A stretch of DNA of 64,000 bases. Source: Aeromicrobium sp. Root495. GTDB taxonomy: Bacteria > Actinomycetota > Actinomycetes > Propionibacteriales > Nocardioidaceae. The stretch is taken from assembly GCF_001426755.1 (NCBI RefSeq), contig NZ_LMFJ01000001.1, positions 1,111,846 through 1,175,845 on the forward strand, written 5' to 3'. Under the pieces are notes generated by a model. That model searched no databases, was not told the origin of the DNA, and saw only the letters and a list, made by a program, of their open reading frames with translations. Each line of letters begins with the position of its first letter. The first letter of the stretch is position 1. The position numbers and the translations under genes were made by a program. This document shows, one piece after another, positions 52,065-59,420 of this stretch.

Positions 52065-52892
52065 ATGCCTTCCCTGAGCGAGCAGCTGGCCGTCCGACAC
52101 CTGACCGACCTGGACTCCCGCGACACCCCGGGCTTCGACGGCGGGAAGAAGGCGGCGAAGAAGCAGATCTGGTCCACCGGGGTCGAGCTGGCCGCCGAGC
52201 AGGAGAAGCTCTACGCCCGGGGCACGCAGGACGATCCGCGCTCGGTGCTCCTGGTCCTCCAGGGGATGGACACCTCCGGCAAGGGTGGCGTCATCGGCCA
52301 CGTCGTCGGGATGGTCGACCCACTTGGGGTCAAGATCACGTCGTTCAAGAAGCCCACGCCCGAGGAGCTGGAGCACGACTTCCTGTGGCGCGTCACGAAC
52401 GGGCTCCCCGCCGCGGGACAGCTGGGTGTCTTCGACCGCTCGCACTATGAGGACGTGCTCATCGGGCGGGTGCGTCGGCTCGCGGACCCGGAGGAGATCG
52501 AGCGTCGGTACACGGCCATCAATGCCTTCGAGCAGGCCTACGTCGACGGCGGAGGGACCATCGTGAAGTGCCTGCTGCACATCGACGCCGACGACCAGCG
52601 CGACCGGCTCGCCGCGCGTCTCGACGACCCCACCAAGCACTGGAAGTTCAACCCCGGCGACCTCGACGAGCGTGAGGTCTGGGCGCAGTACCAGGAGGCC
52701 TACCAGGTGGTCCTGGAGCGGACCTCGACCGACGCGGCCCCGTGGTTCGTGGTGCCGAGCGGGCGCAAGTGGTACCGGAACTGGGCGGTCGCCACCCTGC
52801 TGCTCGAGCACCTGCGCGCCCTCGACCTGGAGTGGCCCGCGCCCGAGTACGACATCGACGAGCAGAAGGCCCGCCTCGCCGCCATGGCCTGA
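52065..52892 (+). CDS. polyphosphate kinase 2 family protein
   Basis: The 275-residue enzyme has the Walker A LQGMDTSGKGGVIGHV near residue 66, the lid/Walker B segment VFDRSHYEDVLIGRV near 124, and HWKFNPGDLDEREVWAQYQ near 187. PPK2 enzymes transfer phosphate between polyphosphate and nucleotides; single-domain proteins of this length usually phosphorylate AMP, ADP or GDP using polyphosphate. The subclass is not decided here. The next feature downstream is a strong palindrome before the convergent transporter gene. Confidence 0.94.
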   Translation: MPSLSEQLAVRHLTDLDSRDTPGFDGGKKAAKKQIWSTGVELAAEQEKLYARGTQDDPRSVLLVLQGMDTSGKGGVIGHVVGMVDPLGVKITSFKKPTPEELEHDFLWRVTNGLPAAGQLGVFDRSHYEDVLIGRVRRLADPEEIERRYTAINAFEQAYVDGGGTIVKCLLHIDADDQRDRLAARLDDPTKHWKFNPGDLDEREVWAQYQEAYQVVLERTSTDAAPWFVVPSGRKWYRNWAVATLLLEHLRALDLEWPAPEYDIDEQKARLAAMA

Positions 52893-52928
52893 CCCCCATC
52901 GCGGTTTACCACGGGGGGTTGGCAAGCC

Positions 52929-52964
52929 GACCCATACCTCGGGAAGCTTCCCGAGGTATGGGTC
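52929..52964. terminator. 36-bp perfect palindrome between convergent genes
   Basis: The arms 52929-52946 and 52947-52964 are perfect complements centred on AAGCTT, and an outer GGCAA/TTGCC pair (52921-52925 and 52968-52972) extends it. It lies between PPK2 and the AbrB-family gene and probably acts as a bidirectional terminator, although it has no T-run. Confidence 0.7.
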
Positions 52965-52982
52965 AGGTTGCCGAGGGGAGTG

Positions 52983-54005
52983 TTACTCGGGTCGGCTGAG
53001 GAGGCGGGCCAGCACGGGGGCGAGGAGCAGCACCATGAGCAGGCGCAGCATCTGGACCGCGGTCACGAAGGTGACGTCGCCGCCCGTGGCCGTGGTCGTG
53101 GCCAGCACGGCGTAGAGGCCCCCGGGGGTGGTGGCGAGGTAGGCGTCGAGCCGGCTCACCCCCGTCGCCGCGGAGAGGCCCCAGGCCATCGCCGCGCACA
53201 GGACGAGCGTGATGAGGATCGAGACGAGCGCCGTGGGGACCATGCGGCTGATGGACCGCAGGCTGTCGAGGGTGAATCGAAGACCGACCTGGACGCCGAT
53301 CGCGACGTACCCGATGGCCTGCACCCACAGCGGCACGACGGCGTCGTCGAACACCGGGAGGAGCCGCAGGACGACGGCCGCGAGGAGCGGTCCGAGCACG
53401 GCCGGCGAGGGGAAGCGACCCCATTTCCCGACCGCCAGCCCGAGGCCGACGGCGAGGACGCAGAAGACGACGTCGGAGACGTCCCACGCCGGCGCGGGAG
53501 CTCCTCCTCCGGAGTCCTGGACGTGGAAGGCAACAGCCACGACCGCGGGCATGGAGAACAGGATGATCAGCACCCGCAGGTACTGGATGACGGTGACCAC
53601 GCGGTCGTCGGCGCCCAGGTCGCGCGCGAGGGCCGTCATGCCCGACGCGCCGCCGGCGATGGACGCGAAGGAGGCCGTGACGGCGGAGACGCCGTGCAGC
53701 CGCAGCATCTGTCCGGCCAGGACGCTGATGACGAGGGTGAGCGCCGACACCAGGACGACGGCCGGCCAGTCCCAGCCCAGCTCGCCGAGCGTCGACCACT
53801 CCACCGAGGCGCCGACGACGACTCCGATGACTCCCTGCCCGGACAGGAAGAGCGGGCGGGGGAGCGTCAGCTCACGGGTCGGCAGCAGCGCGTAGGCGAG
53901 CGCGCCCACGAGGCCGCCGAACAGCAGCGGGGAGGGGAGGCCGACCAGCGTGAACCCGGCCGAGGCCGCCGCGACGAGCGCGGCGAGCCCCAGCCAGGCC
54001 TTCAC
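52983..54005 (-). CDS. AbrB-family membrane protein (PF05145 type)
   Basis: The 340-residue protein (GTG 54005) has about ten helices in two similar halves. Examples are LLFGGLVGALAYALLP and GVIGVVVGAS in the first and VLGPLLAAVVLRLLP and AIGYVAIGVQVGLRFT in the second, with ATTPGGLYAVLATTTATGGD near the end. This repeated G-rich pattern is that of the AbrB/ammonia monooxygenase-named membrane family, which is not the AbrB transcription factor. It follows the sirohydrochlorin chelatase gene by ten bases, so a role in sulfur or metal transport is possible but unproven. Confidence 0.83.
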   Translation of the reverse strand: MKAWLGLAALVAAASAGFTLVGLPSPLLFGGLVGALAYALLPTRELTLPRPLFLSGQGVIGVVVGASVEWSTLGELGWDWPAVVLVSALTLVISVLAGQMLRLHGVSAVTASFASIAGGASGMTALARDLGADDRVVTVIQYLRVLIILFSMPAVVAVAFHVQDSGGGAPAPAWDVSDVVFCVLAVGLGLAVGKWGRFPSPAVLGPLLAAVVLRLLPVFDDAVVPLWVQAIGYVAIGVQVGLRFTLDSLRSISRMVPTALVSILITLVLCAAMAWGLSAATGVSRLDAYLATTPGGLYAVLATTTATGGDVTFVTAVQMLRLLMVLLLAPVLARLLSRPE

Positions 54006-54015
54006 GGACAAGCCA

Positions 54016-54774
54016 TCAGGCGAAGAGAGCCTCGAACGACACGAGCGACACAGCGCCGACGGCGTACCGGGCAAGGATCACGTGGGCGATCTCCTCGTGG
54101 GCTCCGAGGGGCTCGGCCACCGCGACGGCGCCGGCCTCGTAGGCCAGCTCCTTGACGCGGTCGGGCAGGAAGCCGGGGGCCAGCATGAGCTGGCCGACCG
54201 CGATGTGACGACGCCCGTCGGCACGGTGCGCACGCACGGCCTCGCCGGCCGCCGGGGGAGCGCTCGACGCGAACGCTGCGATGACCGGCAGCTTGTGGTG
54301 GTGTCCCCACGCGCGGGCGGCGCGGGCGATGGCGGCGTTGGCGACCGGGTCCGAGGAGCCGGCGCCGGCCAGGACGAGCGCGTCGAGCTCGCGGACGCGG
54401 TGCTCGCGCAACGCCTCCCGGAGCCGAAGGTCGAGGACCTTGAAGAAGACGTTCTCGATGCCGAGGACGTCGGTGACCTCGATCATGACGTCGTCGTGAC
54501 GACCGCGGGCGGCTTCCACGACGGCCGGCACGTCGACCTTGGCGTGGTACGCCTCGGTGAGCAGCAGCGGGACCACGACGATCTCGCTGTGGCCCTCGGC
54601 CACGAGTCGGTCGACGACCGAGTCGAGGTCGGGATCGGCGAGGTCGAGGAACGCGGGCGCGACCCGGAGATCAGGACGCATGCACGCGATCATCTCCGTC
54701 AGGGCAGTGATGGTGGCGGCAGAGCGGGGATCCCGGCTGCCGTGTGCAAGAGCAACGAGTGCTGGTGCGGTCAT
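54016..54774 (-). CDS. sirohydrochlorin chelatase family protein
   Basis: The 252-residue protein begins VALAHGSRDPRSAATI, whose His is the metal ligand of CbiX/SirB chelatases, and has VPLLLTEAYHAKVDVPAVVEAA with a second conserved His near 82. A second, weaker half repeats the fold. It inserts iron into sirohydrochlorin to make siroheme, the cofactor of the sulfite reductase two genes upstream. AGGAGG precedes ATG 54774, which overlaps the preceding zinc-ribbon gene stop. Confidence 0.9.
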   Translation of the reverse strand: MTAPALVALAHGSRDPRSAATITALTEMIACMRPDLRVAPAFLDLADPDLDSVVDRLVAEGHSEIVVVPLLLTEAYHAKVDVPAVVEAARGRHDDVMIEVTDVLGIENVFFKVLDLRLREALREHRVRELDALVLAGAGSSDPVANAAIARAARAWGHHHKLPVIAAFASSAPPAAGEAVRAHRADGRRHIAVGQLMLAPGFLPDRVKELAYEAGAVAVAEPLGAHEEIAHVILARYAVGAVSLVSFEALFA

Positions 54775-54962
54775 GGTGCTGTCCTCCTTCCGGGAGGTTC
54801 TTGGGTGGTGTGGCTGGGGTTGAGGATGCCGAGGAACTTGAGGCTGAACGCCCTCTGACAGCTGCGACACTCCCACTGGCCGTGGGTCTCGCCGTGCGGT
54901 CGGAGGTCCTCGTCGCCGCAGAACGGGCAGTGGAACGGCACCGCGCGCTGCCCGGCGCTCAT
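54771..54962 (-). CDS. small zinc-ribbon protein of the sulfite reductase operon
   Basis: The 63-residue protein begins MSAGQRAVPFHCPFCGDEDLRP and has a four-cysteine ribbon, CPFC then CRSC 17 residues later, in EGHGQWEC-like context (HGQWECRSCQRAFSLKFLG). Such small CxxC-CxxC proteins often accompany actinobacterial assimilatory sulfite reductases; a role in electron delivery, assembly or regulation is unproven. Both ends overlap the neighbours by four bases, showing tight translational coupling. Confidence 0.75.
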   Translation of the reverse strand: MSAGQRAVPFHCPFCGDEDLRPHGETHGQWECRSCQRAFSLKFLGILNPSHTTQEPPGRRTAP

Positions 54963-56638
54963 CGCAGGACCGCCTCGTCGGCGCGGGCGACCCAGCGGGC
55001 GAACGACTCGTCGTCCTCGCGCTGCTCGAGGAAGGTGCGCGAGAGCTTCTCCACGTAGTCCGGGAGCTGGGCGCCCGTGACCTTGTGGGCGCGGAGCTTG
55101 CGGCCGAAGCCGGCGTCGAGTCCGAGTGCGCCACCCAGGTGGACCTGGAAGCCCTCGACCTGGTCGCCGTTCTCGTCCATCACGAGCTGGCCCTTGAGGC
55201 CGATGTCGGCCGTCTGGATGCGCGCGCAGGAGTTGGGGCAGCCGTTCACGTTGATCGTGATGGGCGTGTCGATCGTGGGAATCCGGTCCTCGAGCTCGCC
55301 GATCAGCTCGGCGGCGCGGTCCTTGGTGTTGACGATCGCGAGCTTGCAGAACTCGATGCCGGTGCAGGCCATGGTGTTGCGCTTCCACACCGACGGCCCG
55401 GCGTCGAGGCCGACCTCGGCCAGAGCGGCCACGAGCGACTCGACCTGGTCCTCGGCGACGTCGAGGACCACGAGCTTCTGCATGGGCGTGGTGGCGACCC
55501 GCTCGGAGCCGTGCGCCTCGACGATGTCGGCCACCTGGTTGAGCAGGGTGCCGGAGATGCGGCCGACGGTGGCGGCGACGCCCACGTAGTAACGGCCGTC
55601 CTTCTGACGGTGCACGCCCACGTGGTCGACGGGGGTCTCCGGGACCTCGGGTGCCTCGAGGTCGACGAGCTCGCGCTTCAGGTACTCGGTCTCGAGGACC
55701 TCGCGGAACTTCTCGATGCCCCAGTCGGCGACGAGGAACTTCAGGCGGGCACGGGCGCGGAGGCGGCGGTAGCCGTAGTCGCGGAAGATGCTGACGACGC
55801 CCTCCCAGACCTCAGGGACCTCGTCGATCGGGACCCAGGCGCCGAGCCGCTGCGCCAGCATGGGGTTGGTGGAGAGGCCGCCGCCGACCCAGACGTCGAA
55901 CCCGGCGCCGTGCTCGGGGTGCGTGGCGCCGATGAAGGCGATGTCGTTGATCTGGGGGACCACGTCGTGGCCCGGGTGACCGCTGATGGCCGACTTGAAC
56001 TTGCGCGGCAGGTTCGAGAAGTTCCGGTCGCCGATGTACCGGCTCTCGATGGCGTCGATGGCCGGGCGCCCGTCGATGATCTCGTCCTCGGAGAGGCCGG
56101 CCACGGGGCTGCCGAGGATGACGCGCGGGCAGTCGCCACAGGCCTCCTGCGTGGAGAGGCCCACCGACTCCAGGCGCTCCCAGATGGCGGGCATGTCGAC
56201 GACGTCGATCCAGTGGTACTGGACGTTCTGGCGGTCGGTGAGGTCGGCGGAGTCGCGGGCGAAGTCGACCGAGATGTCGGCGATCGTGCGCAGCTGCTCG
56301 AGGTTGAGCTGACCGCCGTCGATGCGCACGCGCAGCATGAAGTAGCGGTCGTCGAGCTCCTCCGGCTCCAGCGTGGCGGTCTTGCCGCCGTCGATGCCGG
56401 CCTTGCGTTGCGTGTAGAGGCCCCACCAACGGAAGCGGCCACGCAGGTCGCCCGGGTCGATGCTGTCGAAGCCGCGGACCGCGTAGATGTTCTCGATGCG
56501 CGCCCGGACGTTGAGCGGGTTGTCGTCCTTCTTGGACTGCTCGTTGGGGTTCAGCGGCTCGCGATAGCCGAGAGCCCACTGTCCCTCGCCGCGCTTGCGG
56601 CGGGGAGCGCGAGTGGGTGCGGGGCTGTCCGATGCCAT
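54959..56638 (-). CDS. ferredoxin-dependent nitrite/sulfite reductase
   Basis: This 559-residue siroheme, [4Fe-4S] enzyme makes six-electron reductions. The cluster and siroheme ligands are NTMACTGIEFCKLA near residue 423 and VNGCPNSCARIQTADIG near 468. The Tyr of RWWGLYTQRKAG and the Cys of EACGDCPR are in the positions of the Tyr-Cys crosslink described in the mycobacterial sulfite reductase. Placement with a siroheme chelatase and a Cys leader peptide points to sulfite as substrate. The mRNA start is likely far upstream, beyond the leader. No cysH, cysD or cysN is in the window. Confidence 0.92.
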   Translation of the reverse strand: MASDSPAPTRAPRRKRGEGQWALGYREPLNPNEQSKKDDNPLNVRARIENIYAVRGFDSIDPGDLRGRFRWWGLYTQRKAGIDGGKTATLEPEELDDRYFMLRVRIDGGQLNLEQLRTIADISVDFARDSADLTDRQNVQYHWIDVVDMPAIWERLESVGLSTQEACGDCPRVILGSPVAGLSEDEIIDGRPAIDAIESRYIGDRNFSNLPRKFKSAISGHPGHDVVPQINDIAFIGATHPEHGAGFDVWVGGGLSTNPMLAQRLGAWVPIDEVPEVWEGVVSIFRDYGYRRLRARARLKFLVADWGIEKFREVLETEYLKRELVDLEAPEVPETPVDHVGVHRQKDGRYYVGVAATVGRISGTLLNQVADIVEAHGSERVATTPMQKLVVLDVAEDQVESLVAALAEVGLDAGPSVWKRNTMACTGIEFCKLAIVNTKDRAAELIGELEDRIPTIDTPITINVNGCPNSCARIQTADIGLKGQLVMDENGDQVEGFQVHLGGALGLDAGFGRKLRAHKVTGAQLPDYVEKLSRTFLEQREDDESFARWVARADEAVLR

Positions 56639-56690
56639 GAGAAGTCGCTTTCTGAGCGGAGGAGGTCAGGTCTGAGCTGCCTGGGAAGGT

Positions 56691-56704
56691 CGTGCTGGAG
56701 CACG
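56691..56704 (-). promoter_or_regulatory. leader hairpin before sulfite reductase
   Basis: CGTGCT/AGCACG pairs around a two-base centre, and GGTCG/CGACC can enclose it. It lies between the leader peptide stop and the reductase start, where an attenuator or ribosome-site control would sit. Confidence 0.4.
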
Positions 56705-56720
56705 GGGGTTCGACCAGGGT

Positions 56721-56801
56721 TCAGCGACACATCATGGATCGAGCACGACCGAGGTCCACGTGGAGACGCTCCACGAGGTACACGGGGTGTGCGATCAGCA
56801 T
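56721..56801 (-). CDS. cysteine-type leader peptide upstream of sulfite reductase
   Basis: A 26-residue open frame from ATG 56801 ends ERLHVDLGRARSMMCR and stops at TGA 56721, 83 bases before the reductase start. The pattern R-x-HVDL-x-R-x-x-S-x-x-C-R at the C-terminus is the hallmark of the actinobacterial leader peptides found before sulfur assimilation and sulfate uptake genes. They are thought to sense Cys-tRNA through the terminal cysteine codon. It is too short for standard gene calling. The region after it can fold into hairpins. Confidence 0.72.
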   Translation of the reverse strand: MLIAHPVYLVERLHVDLGRARSMMCR

Positions 56802-56832
56802 GGGGACAGTCTGCTGACCGTCAGGACGGCGG

Positions 56833-56873
56833 GACAAACGTCTGTCTCGCATGGTGGATGTTGCGTTCAACAT
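56833..56873. promoter_or_regulatory. candidate operators upstream of the leader peptide
   Basis: Two inverted repeats lie just upstream of the leader: GACAnACGTnTGTC (56833-56846) and ATGTTG-CGTT-CAACAT (56858-56873). They are plausible sites for a sulfur regulator, but no -10 element is clear and no regulator is identified. Confidence 0.35.
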
Positions 56874-56926
56874 GTGAGACGCGCGGAGCACGATCGTTGT
56901 GCTGGCGTGGGCCGATGTGGCCTGGA

Positions 56927-57547
56927 TCACTCCTCGCGGCGTGACACCACAGAGGTCGAGAAGACGCCCAGGACGGTTCCTACGAGCGCGGATCCGGCCG
57001 CCACGAGAGCGACGTCCCACGGCAGGAGGTCGGCCACGGCGAGGCCCACGAGCGGTCCGGCCGACGCTGTCACGGCGAGCGCGGGACCGAGCAGGGCACC
57101 GGCGACGACCGGCGCGGCGGCGGACCAGGCGAGGTGCTGACCACCCTCCACGGCGAGGGTCAGCCATCCGGCGAGGAGCCCGACCACCGCGGCCAGCGCT
57201 GCAGTGGCGACGAGGGTCGGCTCGGTCCAGACGAGGGTGCCGTCCGTGCCGAGCGCCAGGAGTCCGAGCCCACCCACGACGGCGCCCACGACCTGGGCGG
57301 TGAACACGGCGAAGGCCGTGCCGACGGGCGCGCGGCCCACGAGCAGCAGGGCGAGCAGCGCGGACGGGGACGCCAGGGCAGGCCCCGACGTCTCCTCGTC
57401 CGTGCTCCACGACGACACCAGCCAGGTGAGGGCCGTGACGGCGGCGACGGCCAGCACGGCCTGGGAGGCGTCGGCGGCTCGGAGGGCTGCTCCGGCGACG
57501 AAGGTCGCGACGGCGGACAGCACGAGGGCGGTGGAGAGGGAACGCAT
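56927..57547 (-). CDS. membrane protein, possibly aquaporin-fold-like without NPA motifs
   Basis: The 206-residue protein from ATG 57547 has about six helices. The third region reads SPSALLALLLVGRAPVGTAFAVFTAQVVGAVVGGLG, which resembles the first NPA half-helix region of MIP channels with SPS in place of NPA. A second GALLGPALAVTASAGPLVG region sits where the other half would be, also without NPA. If it is a MIP-type fold, the selectivity would be unlike that of normal aquaporins. It may equally be an unrelated small transporter subunit. It lies upstream of the sulfite reductase leader on the same strand. Confidence 0.45.
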   Translation of the reverse strand: MRSLSTALVLSAVATFVAGAALRAADASQAVLAVAAVTALTWLVSSWSTDEETSGPALASPSALLALLLVGRAPVGTAFAVFTAQVVGAVVGGLGLLALGTDGTLVWTEPTLVATAALAAVVGLLAGWLTLAVEGGQHLAWSAAAPVVAGALLGPALAVTASAGPLVGLAVADLLPWDVALVAAGSALVGTVLGVFSTSVVSRREE

Positions 57548-57646
57548 GGTTCAGCTCGCGATCAAGATGGCGCGGCGCGCGACGATGGAGGAGTCCACCG
57601 TAGGCCACATCACGCCATTGCTGGGTACGGCTCGGAACGCGGCCGA

Positions 57647-57652
57647 TAGGAT
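57647..57652 (+). promoter_or_regulatory. leaderless -10 element of the first DUF4333-like gene
   Basis: TAGGAT followed by six bases and ATG 57659. Confidence 0.6.
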
Positions 57653-57658
57653 CCCTGC

Positions 57659-58087
57659 ATGACCGACCTTCCCCCGTCAGCACCGGGACCCGCGCCGCTC
57701 AGCACGTGGCGCAAGATCACCACCGTCGTGCTGATCCTGCTGGGGGCCGCGGCCATCCTGTTCGCTCTGCGCTCATGCCAGCAGGACACCGCCGACGAGG
57801 CCGCTCCCGAACCCTCGGCGACGGTCACCGAGAAGGTCAAGCCGCGGTCGGTCCTGATGTCGACCGTGTCCATCGAGAACAAGATCAAGACCCGTCTGGA
57901 GACGGTGTCCAACCGCAAGATCTCGGTTGAGTGCCCCAAGAAGGTGAAGCAGAAGGTCGGCACGACGTTCGACTGCGACGTCTTCTTCGCCGATGAGCCC
58001 GGCACCGCTGCAGTGTCCACCGCCGACGTCGAGATCGACGGCCCCGACGGGCACTTCACGTGGAAAGCCACCCCCAAGGAGCAGTAG
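57659..58087 (+). CDS. DUF4333-like membrane-anchored protein
   Basis: The 142-residue protein has a proline-rich cytoplasmic head, one membrane helix (ITTVVLILLGAAAILFAL) and an extracytoplasmic domain. The motif VSIENKIKTRLETVSNRKISVECPKKVKQKVGTTFDCDVFF has two cysteines spaced as in DUF4333 domains, which are common on actinobacterial lipoproteins and penicillin-binding-like proteins. Its stop codon directly abuts the start of a second such protein, giving a tandem pair on one transcript. Function unknown. Confidence 0.75.
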   Translation: MTDLPPSAPGPAPLSTWRKITTVVLILLGAAAILFALRSCQQDTADEAAPEPSATVTEKVKPRSVLMSTVSIENKIKTRLETVSNRKISVECPKKVKQKVGTTFDCDVFFADEPGTAAVSTADVEIDGPDGHFTWKATPKEQ

Positions 58088-58609
58088 ATGAGCAGCCTGA
58101 AGTTTCCCGCCGTGATCGTGCTGGGAGTCGTGGCCGTCCTGCTGAGTGCGGGGGCCGTCTTCGGCCTGCGCTCCTGGGTCGGCACGGAGAAGGGCGACGG
58201 CGACCTCGGGACCTCTCCGACGGCTTCGCCCTCGCCGACGGACGAGGCGAGCGCCGAGGCGTCCGCGCCCCCCACGTCGTCGCCCACGAAGAGCGCCAAG
58301 CCCACGCCGAGCAAGACGCCCACCCCGACGCCCACGCCGACGAAGAAGCCGACGCCCGAGCCCACGAAGAAGCCGGCTCCCACCAGCCTGTCCACGAGCT
58401 ACATCGAGAAGGTCATCAGCCAGCGCCTCGCCACGACGACGGGGGAGCCCGTCAGCGTCGGCTGCCCCGGCTCGGTGTCGGCCAAGGTCGGCACGTCCTT
58501 CGGGTGCAGCGTCCGCATCCAGTCCTCGCCCTCCAAGGCGACGACGGCGTCGGTCGTGATCGTCAGCTCCGACGGCCGCTTCAAGTGGTCCTCGGGCTCG
58601 GCGCAGTAG
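58088..58609 (+). CDS. DUF4333-like membrane-anchored protein with Thr/Pro linker
   Basis: The 173-residue protein has an N-terminal helix (VIVLGVVAVLLSAGAVFGL), a long Ser/Thr/Pro/Lys linker (about 35-100, with TPTPTPTKKPTPEPTKK) that would span the wall, and a C-terminal domain. That domain reads IEKVISQRLATTTGEPVSVGCPGSVSAKVGTSFGCSVRI, matching the domain of the gene just before it. The two genes probably arose by duplication. ATG 58088 follows the upstream stop without a gap. The linker length suggests the domain reaches past the cell wall. Confidence 0.75.
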   Translation: MSSLKFPAVIVLGVVAVLLSAGAVFGLRSWVGTEKGDGDLGTSPTASPSPTDEASAEASAPPTSSPTKSAKPTPSKTPTPTPTPTKKPTPEPTKKPAPTSLSTSYIEKVISQRLATTTGEPVSVGCPGSVSAKVGTSFGCSVRIQSSPSKATTASVVIVSSDGRFKWSSGSAQ

Positions 58610-58622
58610 TCGGTCCGTGACC

Positions 58623-58742
58623 ATGGCCTCCGTCGACGTCGGCCCTCGCCGCCGCTCGCCGGAGGTAAGAGTCGGGGTCATCCTGCTGGTCGCCGTTCTG
58701 GCTGCCACCGGTCGGCCGTCCTGGCGCGGCGAAGGAATCTGA
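58623..58742 (+). CDS. possible 39-residue membrane peptide
   Basis: ATG 58623 opens 39 codons with a weakly hydrophobic stretch (VRVGVILLVAVLAATG) and a basic head. It lies between the second DUF4333-like gene and the small membrane protein at 58757. No ribosome site is clear and it may be chance; it is listed because the gap is otherwise empty. Confidence 0.25.
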   Translation: MASVDVGPRRRSPEVRVGVILLVAVLAATGRPSWRGEGI

Positions 58743-58756
58743 GAGGTCAGAGGTCC

Positions 58757-58942
58757 ATGAGTCTCAAGACCGCACTCCGCCTGGCCGCCGCCTACGTCCT
58801 CATCTATCTTCTGGTCGCCATCGTGGTGTCAGTGCTCGGCAGCAGTGTCGGAGAGGTGGAGATCGTCGTGGCCCTGATCGTCGCGCTCGTCGCGTCGGTC
58901 CTGGCCACCCGCGTGATCCTTCGCTCCAGTCAGGGAGGCTAG
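58757..58942 (+). CDS. small two-helix membrane protein (DUF4229-like)
   Basis: The 61-residue product has two hydrophobic helices (LRLAAAYVLIYLLVAIVVSVLG and IVVALIVALVASVLATRVIL) joined by a short acidic loop. GAGAGGTCAGAGG precedes ATG 58757. The layout is like the small DUF4229 proteins of actinobacteria, but the match is by architecture only. It precedes a lipoprotein gene by four bases and may share its transcript. Confidence 0.65.
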   Translation: MSLKTALRLAAAYVLIYLLVAIVVSVLGSSVGEVEIVVALIVALVASVLATRVILRSSQGG

Positions 58943-58946
58943 ACGC

Positions 58947-59381
58947 ATGAGGCTCAGCCCCGCTCTCGGACTCGCGGCGCTGCTCCTGCTCCCGCTCACG
59001 GGATGCGGCGGCGGTCCTCGGACGACCGCCGACCTGGCCACTGACTTCAAGCTGGTCCCGTACGCCGGAGCGGTGAGGGTGTTCGAGACGTACGGGAGCC
59101 AGGACGACGTCGACGACACGGTCCAGATCGACCGCACCAGGCCTTTGATGGCCGTGATCATCGACTGCGTCGGGGACGACGACGAGGACGACGCGGTCGA
59201 GGTGAAGATCGGCAACGTCCTCGTCAGCAGCAAGTGCGCGGACCTGAAGGAAGCGACGGTCGGACGAGTCGGAGCACAGGACGTGAAGGACGGGGCCAAG
59301 ATCTCGGTCACCGCCAGCCCGGGCGTCACCTGGTCCGTCGCAGTCGACCTCTACGACTCGTCGGAATCTTCTACGAGCTGA
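58947..59381 (+). CDS. lipoprotein, hypothetical
   Basis: The 144-residue protein has a signal peptide ending in a lipobox (LLLLPLTGC, cysteine at about 20), so it is lipidated and held at the outer face of the membrane. The mature part is acidic, with DDVDDTVQID and DDDEDDAVEVKIG, and a further cysteine pair (IIDCVGD and SSKCADLK). It has no recognised family. It follows the small membrane protein gene by four bases. Confidence 0.72.
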   Translation: MRLSPALGLAALLLLPLTGCGGGPRTTADLATDFKLVPYAGAVRVFETYGSQDDVDDTVQIDRTRPLMAVIIDCVGDDDEDDAVEVKIGNVLVSSKCADLKEATVGRVGAQDVKDGAKISVTASPGVTWSVAVDLYDSSESSTS

Positions 59382-59407
59382 TCTCGCCCGCGCCCCGTTC
59401 AAGCCGT

Positions 59408-59413
59408 TACAGT
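59408..59413 (+). promoter_or_regulatory. leaderless -10 element of the second lipoprotein gene
   Basis: TACAGT followed by seven bases and ATG 59421. Confidence 0.6.
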
Positions 59414-59420
59414 CGCCCTC

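Noticed and set aside
52929..52964. End of an insertion sequence
   Set aside because: No transposase, no target duplication and no second copy are present in the window.
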